Positions 1-8,050 of a DNA stretch of 59,061 nucleotides are shown piece after piece. This DNA is from Proteiniphilum sp. (GTDB lineage Bacteria; Bacteroidota; Bacteroidia; Bacteroidales; Dysgonomonadaceae). The stretch is from positions 1 to 59,061 of the forward strand of contig JADLKK010000005.1 in NCBI GenBank assembly GCA_016839025.1, in the 5' to 3' direction. The notes beneath the pieces are model-generated. The model had not been told where the DNA came from and searched no databases. It saw only the letters and a list, made by a program, of their open reading frames with translations. Both the position numbers and the translations under genes were made by a program. The first letter of the stretch is position 1. Every line of letters starts with the position of its first letter.

Positions 1-1
1 C

Positions 2-196
2 AGCCTGAGCATGCTGGCCGGTCTGGCCGGGTTGTACGGACTCTACCTGCTCTATCTCGGTGTACAACCCCTCATGAAAGTGCCGAAAGAAAAAAGTACA
101 ACCTACTTTGTTATTTCTCTGCTTGCCATGGTGGTGGTATCGTTGCTGGTGGGATTGGCCGTCGGACTGATAACAGGCGTGGGAAACAGGTGGTAA
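2..196 (+). CDS. Yip1-family membrane protein, C-terminal fragment
   Basis: This is the last 64 codons of a gene whose start lies before the window; the frame is open to the left edge. The visible part holds two hydrophobic segments separated by a short charged loop (KVPKEKS) and ends in VGNRW. The pattern LYGLYLLYLG, then a polar loop, then a second membrane helix is typical of the C-terminal end of Yip1-like integral membrane proteins. The role of these proteins in bacteria is unknown. The gene converges on ackA, with a strong hairpin between them. The family call rests on pattern only, because most of the protein is missing. Confidence 0.6.
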   Translation, partial: SLSMLAGLAGLYGLYLLYLGVQPLMKVPKEKSTTYFVISLLAMVVVSLLVGLAVGLITGVGNRW

Positions 197-202
197 TAAA
201 CG

Positions 203-234
203 AAACCCCCGCAGGCACTTACCTGTGGGGGTTT
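203..234. terminator. Bidirectional rho-independent terminator (Yip1-like gene / ackA)
   Basis: A 13-bp stem with one G-U pair (arms 203-215 and 222-234) closes a 6-base loop. It lies 7 bases after the Yip1-like stop and 20 bases beyond the ackA stop. The arms begin AAA and end TTT, so the stem gives a short U-tract in either direction. It separates two convergent genes. Confidence 0.8.
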
Positions 235-253
235 GGGTACATATGAATCAGCC

Positions 254-1456
254 TCAGTGCTTGCGCAGGATTTCCAGCGTATCGCGGGCGATGGTCAGTT
301 CCTCATCGGTGGGGATGATCACTACCTTCACCCTGGAAGAGGGCTTGCTGATCACTACCTCGGTGGCTCGCACCCTGGCGTTCAGTTCCTCATCCAACTC
401 GATGCCCATAAAAGCCATATCCCGGCACACTTCGCTGCGGGTGGCCGCCTGGTTCTCGCCCACGCCACCGGTGAAGACCAGGATATCCACACCGCCCAAT
501 GCGGCGGCATACGATCCCACATACTTCTTGATGCGGTAGTTGTAGGTTTGCATTGCCAGGATGGCCCGTTTGTTTTCCGCCTGGATGCCTGCCTCTATCT
601 CCCGCATATCGGAGGAGATGCCTGAGATGCCCAGTACGCCCGAGAATTTGTTGAGCAGGGTGGAGATACCCTTGGTGCCCATGTGCTCCTTCTCCATGAT
701 GTAGGAGATCACTCCCGGGTCGAGGTCACCGGAACGGGTACCCATGATGAGTCCCTCCACGGGGGTCATCCCCATGCTGGTGTCGATCGACTTGCCATTT
801 TTGATGGCGGTTACCGATCCCCCGTTGCCGATGTGGGCGGTGATGATGCGTTGTTCCCCGTAGGGTACTCCCAGAAAATCGCAGGCCCGTTGCGATACGT
901 AGCGGTGGCTGGTGCCATGGAAGCCGTAACGGCGGATGCCGTACTTCTCGTAGAGCATGTAGGGGATGCCATACATGTAAGCGTAGTCGGGCATGGTTTG
1001 GTGAAAGGCGGTGTCGAAGACACCCACCTGTGGTGTTTCCGGCATCAGCTCCTGGATGGCATAGATCCCTTTCAGGTTGGGAGGATTGTGCAGAGGAGCC
1101 AGTTCGATGCATTCGTTCAGCATCTGGATCACCTCGTCGTTGATCAGCACGCTCTTGTTGAAGCGCTCGCCCCCATGTACCACACGGTGGCCTACTGCCT
1201 CAATCTCTTCAAGCGATTTGATACAACCATACTTCTCACTCAGGAGTACTCCCAGGATATATTCTATTCCGGCCCGGTGTTCCAGGATCTCACCCTCGAG
1301 CATCACTTTCTGACCGTCGGACAGCGTCAACTTGAGAAACGATCCCTTCATGCCGATCTTCTCAATACCGCCCTGGGCTACCACCTGCTTGCTCTCCATC
1401 TCGAAAAGCTTGTATTTGATCGATGAGCTGCCGCAGTTTAAAACCAATATCTTCAT
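254..1456 (-). CDS. ackA: Acetate kinase
   Basis: This 400-residue protein, full length for the family, makes ATP and acetate from acetyl phosphate in the cytoplasm. The ASKHA fold is visible from the N-terminal VLNCGSSSIK phosphate-binding strand with the conserved Asn. Other family landmarks are GHRVVHGGE, FDTAFHQTMP (catalytic Asp), GTRSGDLDPGV (catalytic Arg) and a C-terminal PTDEELTIARDT with the metal-binding Glu. It is the last gene of a minus-strand operon after pta and a dehydrogenase-like gene, 17 bases downstream of the latter, so the two acetate enzymes are probably made together. The ATG start opens directly on the first beta strand. Confidence 0.97.
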   Translation of the reverse strand: MKILVLNCGSSSIKYKLFEMESKQVVAQGGIEKIGMKGSFLKLTLSDGQKVMLEGEILEHRAGIEYILGVLLSEKYGCIKSLEEIEAVGHRVVHGGERFNKSVLINDEVIQMLNECIELAPLHNPPNLKGIYAIQELMPETPQVGVFDTAFHQTMPDYAYMYGIPYMLYEKYGIRRYGFHGTSHRYVSQRACDFLGVPYGEQRIITAHIGNGGSVTAIKNGKSIDTSMGMTPVEGLIMGTRSGDLDPGVISYIMEKEHMGTKGISTLLNKFSGVLGISGISSDMREIEAGIQAENKRAILAMQTYNYRIKKYVGSYAAALGGVDILVFTGGVGENQAATRSEVCRDMAFMGIELDEELNARVRATEVVISKPSSRVKVVIIPTDEELTIARDTLEILRKH

Positions 1457-1473
1457 TCCTTCTTTTTTCCTAT

Positions 1474-2454
1474 TTAGTTGTAGAGAGACTTGTTGGGTGA
1501 AAGCGGCTGTCCGTTTTCATCGTAAATATAGAAACCCTTGCCGGTACGTACTCCCAGCTGGTTGGAGCGGTAGAGCTTCCACAACAGCGGGTTGGGTTTG
1601 TAGTGCTTCTCCCCGAAGTCGTTGAACATCGCCTCCATCAGGGTGACCAGCCGTTCGATGCCGATGATGTCGGCCAGGCGGAAGATGCCGTAGCGCTGCC
1701 CGTAGATGATGGTGAAGGTCTCCTCGATATCCTCGAGCGAGGTAACTCTTTCCAGCAGGATCTGGCACGCCTCGTTGAGCATGGTGGCTACCATCCGCAG
1801 GCTCACATTGCCGTTGCTCTCGTTGATGCGGTGTGGTTTGTAGTTGATTAGCCGGGCAAAGATCTCCATCTTGTGATATACCTCTTCTGAGGTATACATG
1901 CCGCTTACAATCTCCAGGATGCGGGCATCGGGATGCGATACCGGAAAGTAGAGGCTCACGCACCGTTCCTTATGTGTCAGATCTGCCGCCAACTCACTGA
2001 TGATGATGGTGGAGCCGTTGGTGGCGATGATGGCATCCTCTTCGAGGATCTCCTCCAGCTTCTTGAAGATGTTTTTTCGCAGGGGGGTGCTCCGGCGACC
2101 GCTCTCGGTGTAGCGGGTGCACTCGATCACCAGGTCGCATCCGGCAAAATCCTCATACGCGAGGGTAGGAGTAATCCGGTTCATGATCACCTTCTTCTCC
2201 GACTGGGTGAGGCCCCAGCCAGTAATCTTCTGGTTCATCACTTTCTCCAGTTCGCCCATTACAAAGTCGATCCGTTCGGGAGACTCGTCCAGGAATACCA
2301 CCTCCATGCCGGCGGTGGAGGCCATGTTGATGATGTTTCTTCCTTCTTTACCGGCACCTACCACCCCTATTTTCGAGAACAATGGCTTGATTCTGTGCTC
2401 AGCCGAGATGGTGAGTCCATATCTTTCAATCGGTTCAATAATCATTTCGCTCAT
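1474..2454 (-). CDS. 3-hydroxyacyl-CoA dehydrogenase-like protein, catalytic His replaced
   Basis: This 326-residue protein has the two-domain layout of 3-hydroxyacyl-CoA dehydrogenases. A Rossmann fold carries the GAGKEG dinucleotide loop (residues 33-38) and the TNGSTIIISELA strand. An all-helical C-terminal domain ends in the family-typical RTGKGFYIYDENG. The usual HFFNP motif with the catalytic His reads SLYFP (167-171), so Ser stands at the His position; a His at 174 and Glu at 181 follow. About 20 extra residues precede the fold. It sits between pta and ackA with 11- and 17-base gaps, a position not explained by fatty-acid metabolism. It may be a dehydrogenase with a shifted active site, another substrate, or a non-catalytic acyl-CoA sensor. 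The fold is secure; the reaction is not. Confidence 0.8.
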   Translation of the reverse strand: MSEMIIEPIERYGLTISAEHRIKPLFSKIGVVGAGKEGRNIINMASTAGMEVVFLDESPERIDFVMGELEKVMNQKITGWGLTQSEKKVIMNRITPTLAYEDFAGCDLVIECTRYTESGRRSTPLRKNIFKKLEEILEEDAIIATNGSTIIISELAADLTHKERCVSLYFPVSHPDARILEIVSGMYTSEEVYHKMEIFARLINYKPHRINESNGNVSLRMVATMLNEACQILLERVTSLEDIEETFTIIYGQRYGIFRLADIIGIERLVTLMEAMFNDFGEKHYKPNPLLWKLYRSNQLGVRTGKGFYIYDENGQPLSPNKSLYN

Positions 2455-2465
2455 AACCGGTTTGA

Positions 2466-3479
2466 TTAGCTGTTTTGTTTCAGACCAATGGCCTGGTTGG
2501 CCGTGATGGCCACCATGTTGTAGATGTCATCCACGGAGCAACCCCTGGAGAGGTCATTCACCGGGGCTGCCATCCCCTGCAGTATAGGTCCCACTGCCTC
2601 GGCATTGCCCAGACGCTGCACCAGTTTGTATCCGATGTTACCCGCTTCGAGGGTGGGAAAGACCAGTACATTGGCCTTTCCTGCGACAATGCTGCCGGGG
2701 GCTTTGCCGCTGCCCACCGATGGTACCAGTGCCGCATCAGCCTGCAACTCCCCGTCAATCAGGAGGTCGGGATTCATCTCCCTGGCAATGCGGGTAGCTT
2801 CCCGCACCTTGTCTATCATTTCATGTTCTGCACTCCCTTTGGTGGAGAAGCTCAGCATCGCCACCCTGGGCTCCACACCCGCCAGGCTCCTGGCCGTTTG
2901 TGCCGAGGAAACGGCGATAGATGCCAGCTCTACGGCAGTAGGATTGGGCATCACCGCACAGTCGGCAAATAGGAGTATGCCATTTTCTCCATACTGAGGT
3001 GTCTGGGTGAACATGATAAATGCCCCCGACACCACCTTTACACCCGGCAGGGTCCTGATGATCTGCAACGCGGGACGAAGCACATCTCCCGTGGTGTTCT
3101 CTGCACCGGCGACTTCACCGTCGGCATCCCCGTTTTTGATCATCAGGCAGGCCAGGTAGAGGGGATCTTCCACCAGCAGCGATGCCTGTTCGGCAGTCAT
3201 TCCTTTTTTGCTGCGCAGCTCCAGCAGGAGATTGGTATAATCTCCTTTTTTCTCATGATCGCCGGGGTGTATGATGGTGGCACCCTCAATATTTTTTAGT
3301 TCCGCCTCCCTGGCTATCTCTCTTATCATCTCTGGTTTTCCCAGCAGGATGATCTCAGCCACTCCATCCCGGAGCAATCTGTCGGCTGCCTCCAGGGTAC
3401 GCGGTTCGGTGCCTTCGGGAAGCACAATGCGTTGCTTTTCCCCCTGTGCCCGTTGAATCATGCTTTCAAGTAAGTTCAT
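2466..3479 (-). CDS. pta: Phosphate acetyltransferase
   Basis: This 337-residue short-form Pta has only the PTA/PTB catalytic domain, without the N-terminal DRTGG regulatory region of enteric enzymes. It converts acetyl-CoA and phosphate to acetyl phosphate. The N-terminal RIVLPEGTEPRTLEAA strand and the C-terminal NDLSRGCSVDDIYN carry the conserved Ser-Arg and Asp expected around the CoA and phosphate site. It is the first gene of the pta - dehydrogenase-like - ackA operon. A candidate -7 box lies about 146 bases upstream of its ATG. Confidence 0.96.
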   Translation of the reverse strand: MNLLESMIQRAQGEKQRIVLPEGTEPRTLEAADRLLRDGVAEIILLGKPEMIREIAREAELKNIEGATIIHPGDHEKKGDYTNLLLELRSKKGMTAEQASLLVEDPLYLACLMIKNGDADGEVAGAENTTGDVLRPALQIIRTLPGVKVVSGAFIMFTQTPQYGENGILLFADCAVMPNPTAVELASIAVSSAQTARSLAGVEPRVAMLSFSTKGSAEHEMIDKVREATRIAREMNPDLLIDGELQADAALVPSVGSGKAPGSIVAGKANVLVFPTLEAGNIGYKLVQRLGNAEAVGPILQGMAAPVNDLSRGCSVDDIYNMVAITANQAIGLKQNS

Positions 3480-3624
3480 TCTCTATCGTAAATTTGGTTT
3501 GGTCTTCTCATTTGCCAGTCGGGCAGTTATCTTCTCCCGGTTATCAGCAGGTCTCATCAGGGCCATCCGACGGTGCGGCCGGATGATGCGGTCATGATCT
3601 TGTCAAATTTGGATAATTGCACTG

Positions 3625-3632
3625 CAAAAATA
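3625..3632 (-). promoter_or_regulatory. Candidate -7 box of the pta-ackA operon
   Basis: Read on the minus strand this is TATTTTTG, a full match to the Bacteroidota TAnnTTTG box. A TTTG lies at 3657-3660, but with a 24-base spacer instead of the usual 19-21. It sits in the 285-base gap between pta and argH, which otherwise holds only the argH terminator. Confidence 0.4.
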
Positions 3633-3702
3633 CAAAAAAATAGGGATATCAGGTAGCAAAATGGCAGTGAAATGAGAGATGGCTGGCGGTTGGGCTTGCC
3701 AC

Positions 3703-3737
3703 AAAAAAAAGTTTGCATCGCAAAGGCAATGCAAACT
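3703..3737 (-). terminator. Terminator of the arginine operon
   Basis: On the minus strand a 12-bp stem (9 perfect outer pairs, then U-G, G-C and C-G) with a CTTT loop spans 3737-3710. A run of eight Ts follows directly (3710-3703). It starts about 28 bases after the argH stop and is a textbook rho-independent terminator. Confidence 0.88.
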
Positions 3738-3764
3738 CCTGTAAGGTGAGATGACCCAGGTTTG

Positions 3765-5066
3765 TTATGCCTGCTTTATCCATATCGAGGCTATCTCCAT
3801 TTTCTTTTTGATCTCTTCTGTGCAGAGGTTGCCGATACTGCCGGCGTGGGTGTGGTTCACCTTTTTTTCCGCACGGAAAGAGCCCTCTTCCACTTCCCTG
3901 CCTACCGCCTTGTAAGCCTCGCGGAAGGCTTTCCCCTGCAGGACCTGCTTGTTGACCTCTTCCACGGTGAAAAGATAGTCATATAGGCTGCTGTCCAGGA
4001 TTTCCCTGTTCACTTCGATATGCTGCAGCATAAAATGGGTCATTTGAAGGAGTGTGTGCATTGTCTCTATGGCCGGGAAGAGCAGTTCTTTCAGCAATTG
4101 GTAATCACGGTGATAGCCATGGGGCATGTTGGTGGTCATCAGGGTAATTTCGTTGGGCAGACTTTGCAGACGGTTGGCGTGAGCTCTGATCAGTTCCCAC
4201 ACATCTGGATTTTTCTTGTGTGGCATGATGCTTGAACCGGTGGTAAGTTCAGCGGGGTAGGAGATGAAACCGAAGTTGCCCGATAGAAAGAGGCAGTTGT
4301 CGGCAGCCAGCCGGTTAAGGGTGGAAGCGATGTTGGCCATCGCCTGGGAGAGGATGCGTTCACTTTTGCCCCGTCCCATTTGAGCTGCTACTACGTTGTA
4401 GGCCATGGTGGAGAAGCCCAGCTCACGGGTGGTCATCTCCCTGTCGAGGGGGAAGGAGCTGCCATAGCCGGCAGCGGAGCCCAGCGGGTTCTGGTCTGCT
4501 ACCCGCCAGGCTGCTCCCAGAGTATGCATATCATCTACCAATGTCTCTGCATAAGCTCCAAACCAGAGCCCGAAAGAGGAAGGCATGGCAATTTGTAGAT
4601 GGGTATAGCCCGGCAGCAACACCTCCTTGTGTTGCTCGCTGAGCCACTGCAACTGCTCGAACAGCACCAACACCTCCTCTTTGATCCCGAGGATCTCTTC
4701 TTTCAGGTATAGTTTGATGTCCAGTAACACCTGGTCGTTACGGGAGCGGCCTGAATGGATTTTTTTACCCATCTCGCCAAGTCGTTCGGTAAGGATTGCC
4801 TCCACTTGGGAGTGGATATCTTCCGCATCCTCATCGAGACGGAAGCTGCCGTTTTCCACCTCGCTGAGTATCCGCAGTAGCTCATTGCGCAACACCCTTT
4901 CCTCTTCTGTTTCCAGTAATCCGATGGCGGCAAGCATGCGGATATGTGCCATTGATCCGGTTATATCATGTTTCGCCAGCCGAAGGTCCAGTTCCCGGTC
5001 ATTTCCCACCGTGAAGGCCTCTACCCGTTTGTTGGCATCAAAGCCTTTGTCCCATATTTTAGCCAT
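3765..5066 (-). CDS. argH: Argininosuccinate lyase
   Basis: This 433-residue enzyme splits argininosuccinate into arginine and fumarate, the last step of the pathway. It belongs to the fumarase/aspartase superfamily and carries the signature loop SSIMPHKKNPDV around residue 280. SGRSRNDQV near residue 105 contributes substrate-binding residues. HTHAGSIGNL lies close to the C-terminus. It is slightly shorter than the roughly 460 residues of typical ArgH. It is the last gene of the arg operon, 32 bases after the argE-like gene; that gap holds a tandem 7-base repeat. A strong terminator follows. Confidence 0.96.
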   Translation of the reverse strand: MAKIWDKGFDANKRVEAFTVGNDRELDLRLAKHDITGSMAHIRMLAAIGLLETEEERVLRNELLRILSEVENGSFRLDEDAEDIHSQVEAILTERLGEMGKKIHSGRSRNDQVLLDIKLYLKEEILGIKEEVLVLFEQLQWLSEQHKEVLLPGYTHLQIAMPSSFGLWFGAYAETLVDDMHTLGAAWRVADQNPLGSAAGYGSSFPLDREMTTRELGFSTMAYNVVAAQMGRGKSERILSQAMANIASTLNRLAADNCLFLSGNFGFISYPAELTTGSSIMPHKKNPDVWELIRAHANRLQSLPNEITLMTTNMPHGYHRDYQLLKELLFPAIETMHTLLQMTHFMLQHIEVNREILDSSLYDYLFTVEEVNKQVLQGKAFREAYKAVGREVEEGSFRAEKKVNHTHAGSIGNLCTEEIKKKMEIASIWIKQA

Positions 5067-5098
5067 GGTTATTATGTTTAGCTATCAGTTGTCAGCTT
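5067..5098 (-). repeat. 7-base tandem repeat between argE-like and argH
   Basis: In coding orientation the 32-base gap holds three imperfect 7-base units of the pattern CTGAYAR (CTGACAA, CTGATAG, CTAAACA). It resembles repeats just upstream of argB and rfbC. It fills most of the spacer before the argH start codon. Confidence 0.55.
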
Positions 5099-6166
5099 TT
5101 ATTTGTAATGATTTTTCAGTTGTGTGATGAATGCGATGTACCCTTTGATACCCTGTTCCAGTTCCTCGACCAGTACGTACTCGTCGGCCTGGTGAGAGCG
5201 TGCCGATTCGCCCGGACCCATCTTGATCGCGGGACAGGTGATCCTCATCCAGTCGGAGGTGGTGGGAGATGTATAGCGCTCGACGCCCAACGCACCGATA
5301 CAGTGTATCAGTTGGTGATCCGCAGGGGTCGCAGAGCTTCGGTTGGTGAGTGATCGGGCTGTAAGCTCACTACTCACCCGTGGTTGCAGTATCTCCATGA
5401 TCTCGCTGTTGCTGTATTGTTCCGTGGGGCGGATATCTACCACGAAGCGACAGCGGTCGGGCACCACATTGTGTTGTGTACCAGCCTGAATCTGTGTCAC
5501 TGTCAGCTTCACCTCTCCCATCGCGGGTGAAATCCGCTCAAACCTTGCCGACCGGAGTGCAGCGATATCCTCCAGGGCAATATACAGCGCATTCACTCCC
5601 TCATTGCGTGCTGCATGGCCACTTACGCCACGGGCCTCACCATCAATCACCAGCAGTCCTCTTTCCGCAATTGCCGCCCTCATTCCGGTCGGTTCTCCAA
5701 TAATAGCCATATCCACTTCGTTTTGTAGCTGCTGCCAGAGGAGGCGCATTCCGCCACTACCGGAGTTCTCCTCCTCTGCTGTTAATGCCAGTAGCAGGTT
5801 GAAGGGTAGTGGATTTCCTTGAAAGTGCAGGAAGGTGGTGGTCATCGCCACCACACTGGCACCGGCGTCGTTGCTTCCCAAACCGCGGATATGGGTGTCA
5901 GAGTGCGGCGGATTGAATGGATCGAAGCTGTAACCAGTGGTCGGCTGCACCGTATCGAGGTGTGAGTTGAGCATCAGTGTCGGCTTCGACGGGTCCTCTA
6001 CCCGGTTTCGCAAGACCAGGTTGTTCCCGTACCGTTTTATACTGATACCCTGTTCGTGGAAGAAGGCTGTCAGGTAGTCGGCACGAGCCGTCTCCTCTCC
6101 GGAGAAGGAGCGGATGGATACCAGTTTTCTCAGCAGGTTGGCGGCGGTAGATGGTTTGCTGTTCAT
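5099..6166 (-). CDS. argE: M20-family N-acyl-ornithine/citrulline deacylase
   Basis: This 355-residue M20 metallopeptidase has the expected metal ligands: His in NSHLDTVQP, Asp in LGSNDAGASV, the Glu-Glu pair in TAEEENSG, and GEPTGM. A dimerisation domain (about 165-270) is inserted. In the arginine pathway such enzymes remove the N-acyl group. In Bacteroides-type pathways the acyl group is succinyl and is removed after carbamoylation, so N-succinylcitrulline is the likely substrate. That assignment rests on the neighbouring ArgF' being of the succinyl type. It sits between argB and argH. DapE/ArgE ambiguity is common in this family, but the operon settles it as an arginine gene. The symbol names a pathway role. 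Confidence 0.87.
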   Translation of the reverse strand: MNSKPSTAANLLRKLVSIRSFSGEETARADYLTAFFHEQGISIKRYGNNLVLRNRVEDPSKPTLMLNSHLDTVQPTTGYSFDPFNPPHSDTHIRGLGSNDAGASVVAMTTTFLHFQGNPLPFNLLLALTAEEENSGSGGMRLLWQQLQNEVDMAIIGEPTGMRAAIAERGLLVIDGEARGVSGHAARNEGVNALYIALEDIAALRSARFERISPAMGEVKLTVTQIQAGTQHNVVPDRCRFVVDIRPTEQYSNSEIMEILQPRVSSELTARSLTNRSSATPADHQLIHCIGALGVERYTSPTTSDWMRITCPAIKMGPGESARSHQADEYVLVEELEQGIKGYIAFITQLKNHYK

Positions 6167-6208
6167 TGAGAGAGAATTGAATTGAATCAGATTGATGGGG
6201 ATTGTCGC

Positions 6209-7003
6209 TTAATCTGTTTCCCTGGATGCGGAGAGCAGGGTTCCTCTTCCGGAGAGGAGGTTTCTCGCATGCAGGATCACTACCTCCGATACTCCCTGAC
6301 TGATAGCCCTGAAAGCGTTGTCAAGCTTGGGAATCATTCCGTCGGCAATAATGCCCTGCTGTTTGTATGTTTCACACTCCTGTTGTGTCATCGTCAAAAT
6401 CAGACTCTCCGGTTCATGGATGTCCCTCAGTACACCCTCTTTTTCGAAACAGTAATAGAGCGTGGGGTCGTATTTTTCTGACAGGGCGGTAGCCACAGAA
6501 TAGGCGATGGTGTCGGCATTGGTGTTGAGCAGCGAGCCTTTTCCATCATGTGTGATGGCGCAGAAGACCGGAAGGATGCTGCTCTCCGTCAGTTGTGCAA
6601 GGAAGGAAACATTGATCTTCGCCGGGTCAGGGTCGCCCACAAACCCGAAATCAATCGGGATGGGGGAGCGTCTGAGGGATGGAATTGCATTTGCATCAAC
6701 ACCGGAGAGCCCGATGGCGTTACAGCCAATTTGTTGAAGGGTGGCAACAATGCTTTTGTTGATCCATCCAGCATAGACCATGGTAACCAGTTTCAGTGTC
6801 TCCTCGTCGGTGATGCGCCGGCCCTGCACCATCTTCGTTTCGATACCCAGCTGGCGGGCCATCTTCGATGCCAGTACTCCCCCACCATGCACCAGCACCT
6901 TTCTGCCTGCCAGTTGCTGGAAGTCAGAAAGGAATTGCTGCAATGCTACCGGATCATCCACGATGTTGCCGCCGATTTTCACGATGGATATTTTTTCTTT
7001 CAT
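6209..7003 (-). CDS. argB: N-acylglutamate kinase
   Basis: This 264-residue amino-acid kinase phosphorylates the gamma-carboxyl of an N-acylated glutamate. It starts with KIGGNIVDD, the nucleotide-phosphate loop, followed by LVHGGGV and the PVFCAITHDGKGSLLNTNAD core that binds ATP and acylglutamate. It has no extra N-terminal helix of the kind linked to hexameric, arginine-inhibited enzymes, so feedback control by that route is not indicated. In this operon N-succinylglutamate is the expected substrate, inferred from argF'. It lies 74 bases downstream of argF'; the gap carries 7-base repeats directly before the start codon. Confidence 0.94.
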   Translation of the reverse strand: MKEKISIVKIGGNIVDDPVALQQFLSDFQQLAGRKVLVHGGGVLASKMARQLGIETKMVQGRRITDEETLKLVTMVYAGWINKSIVATLQQIGCNAIGLSGVDANAIPSLRRSPIPIDFGFVGDPDPAKINVSFLAQLTESSILPVFCAITHDGKGSLLNTNADTIAYSVATALSEKYDPTLYYCFEKEGVLRDIHEPESLILTMTQQECETYKQQGIIADGMIPKLDNAFRAISQGVSEVVILHARNLLSGRGTLLSASRETD

Positions 7004-7040
7004 ATTTATTGGCGATCAGCGATCAGTTTTCAGTTGTCCT
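7004..7040 (-). repeat. 7-base tandem repeat upstream of argB
   Basis: In coding orientation four imperfect 7-base units (CTGAAAA, CTGATCG, CTGATCG, CCAATAA) run up to the argB ATG. The unit resembles the repeats before argH and rfbC. The remaining 37 bases to the argF' stop show no other structure. Confidence 0.6.
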
Positions 7041-7077
7041 GAACTTACTACTATACAGACGGATGAACGTACACATT

Positions 7078-8031
7078 TCAGATTGAGAGCAGGATCTCCT
7101 TGAGGATGGTTTGAGCAGAAACCACCCTGTTGGCTGCTTCCGGGATCACGATCGACTGACTGCTTTCGATCACCTCGTCGGTAACGATCATGTTGCGACG
7201 CACCGGCAGGCAGTGCATGAAGTATGCCTCATTCGTCAGTGCCATTTTGGCGCCATCCACTGTCCAGGAACGATCGGTGGAGAGCACCTTGCCATAGTGC
7301 GGATCGTTGTATGCTGCCCAATTCTTCGCGTAGATGAAATCGGCATTGCGGTAGGCCTTCTTGTTGTCGTATTCTACCGTTGCATTCCCTACAAATTGCG
7401 GGTCCAGCTCATAACCTTCCGGGTGAGTGATCACAAACTCATAATCAGTGGCGTTCATCCACTCGGCGAATGAGTTGGGAACAGCCTGCGGCAACGCACG
7501 GGGGTGCGGTGCCCAGGTGAGTACCACCTTTGGTTGTGCGCTCTTTTTGTACTCTTCGATGGTGATCAGGTCGGCAAAGCTCTGCAACGGATGACGGGTG
7601 GCCGCCTCCATGCTGAAGACCGGCTTGCCGGAGTAGCGGATGAACTGATTCAGTATCAGTTCGTTGTAATCATCCTCTTTCTTTTCGAACTGTGCGAAGG
7701 AGCGGACACCAATCACATCGCAATAGGAACCCATCACCGGGATTGCTTCCAGGATGTGTTCCGGCTTGTCGCCATCCATCACCACGCCCCGTTCTGTCTC
7801 CAGCTTCCAGGCACCCTGGTTGATGTCGAGCACCATCACGTTCATGCCCAGGTTCATCCCTGCTTTCTGGGTGCTGAGCCTCGTACGCAGGCTTGCGTTG
7901 AAAAAGATCAGCATCAATGTCTTGTTGCGCCCCAGTGCCTGGTCGGCAAAAGGATTCTCTTTTACATATCTGGCCTTCTCCAACGCCTGTTTCAGGTCGC
8001 CAATATCCTGTACGGAAGTAAAATGTCGCAT
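7078..8031 (-). CDS. argF': N-succinylornithine carbamoyltransferase
   Basis: This 317-residue transcarbamylase transfers a carbamoyl group to N-succinylornithine. The carbamoyl-phosphate loop reads SLRTR (near 47-51), in place of STRTR of ordinary ornithine transcarbamylases. MHCLPVRRN near 275 supplies the Cys-Leu-Pro motif. Residue 90 is Pro, in MDGDKPEH. In the Bacteroides fragilis enzyme Pro90 is the residue that selects succinyl over acetyl substrates, where acetyl-specific enzymes have Glu. The operon therefore probably runs on succinylated intermediates. It lies between argD and argB. The family is sure, and substrate choice is strongly suggested by this one residue and the context. 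Confidence 0.93.
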   Translation of the reverse strand: MRHFTSVQDIGDLKQALEKARYVKENPFADQALGRNKTLMLIFFNASLRTRLSTQKAGMNLGMNVMVLDINQGAWKLETERGVVMDGDKPEHILEAIPVMGSYCDVIGVRSFAQFEKKEDDYNELILNQFIRYSGKPVFSMEAATRHPLQSFADLITIEEYKKSAQPKVVLTWAPHPRALPQAVPNSFAEWMNATDYEFVITHPEGYELDPQFVGNATVEYDNKKAYRNADFIYAKNWAAYNDPHYGKVLSTDRSWTVDGAKMALTNEAYFMHCLPVRRNMIVTDEVIESSQSIVIPEAANRVVSAQTILKEILLSI

Positions 8032-8050
8032 ATTCCTCTTCTTTATCGGT

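Noticed and set aside
225-1426. Long plus-strand frames opposite ackA (up to 247 codons)
   Set aside because: They are antisense shadows of a clear acetate kinase gene and show no domain, signal or initiation context of their own.
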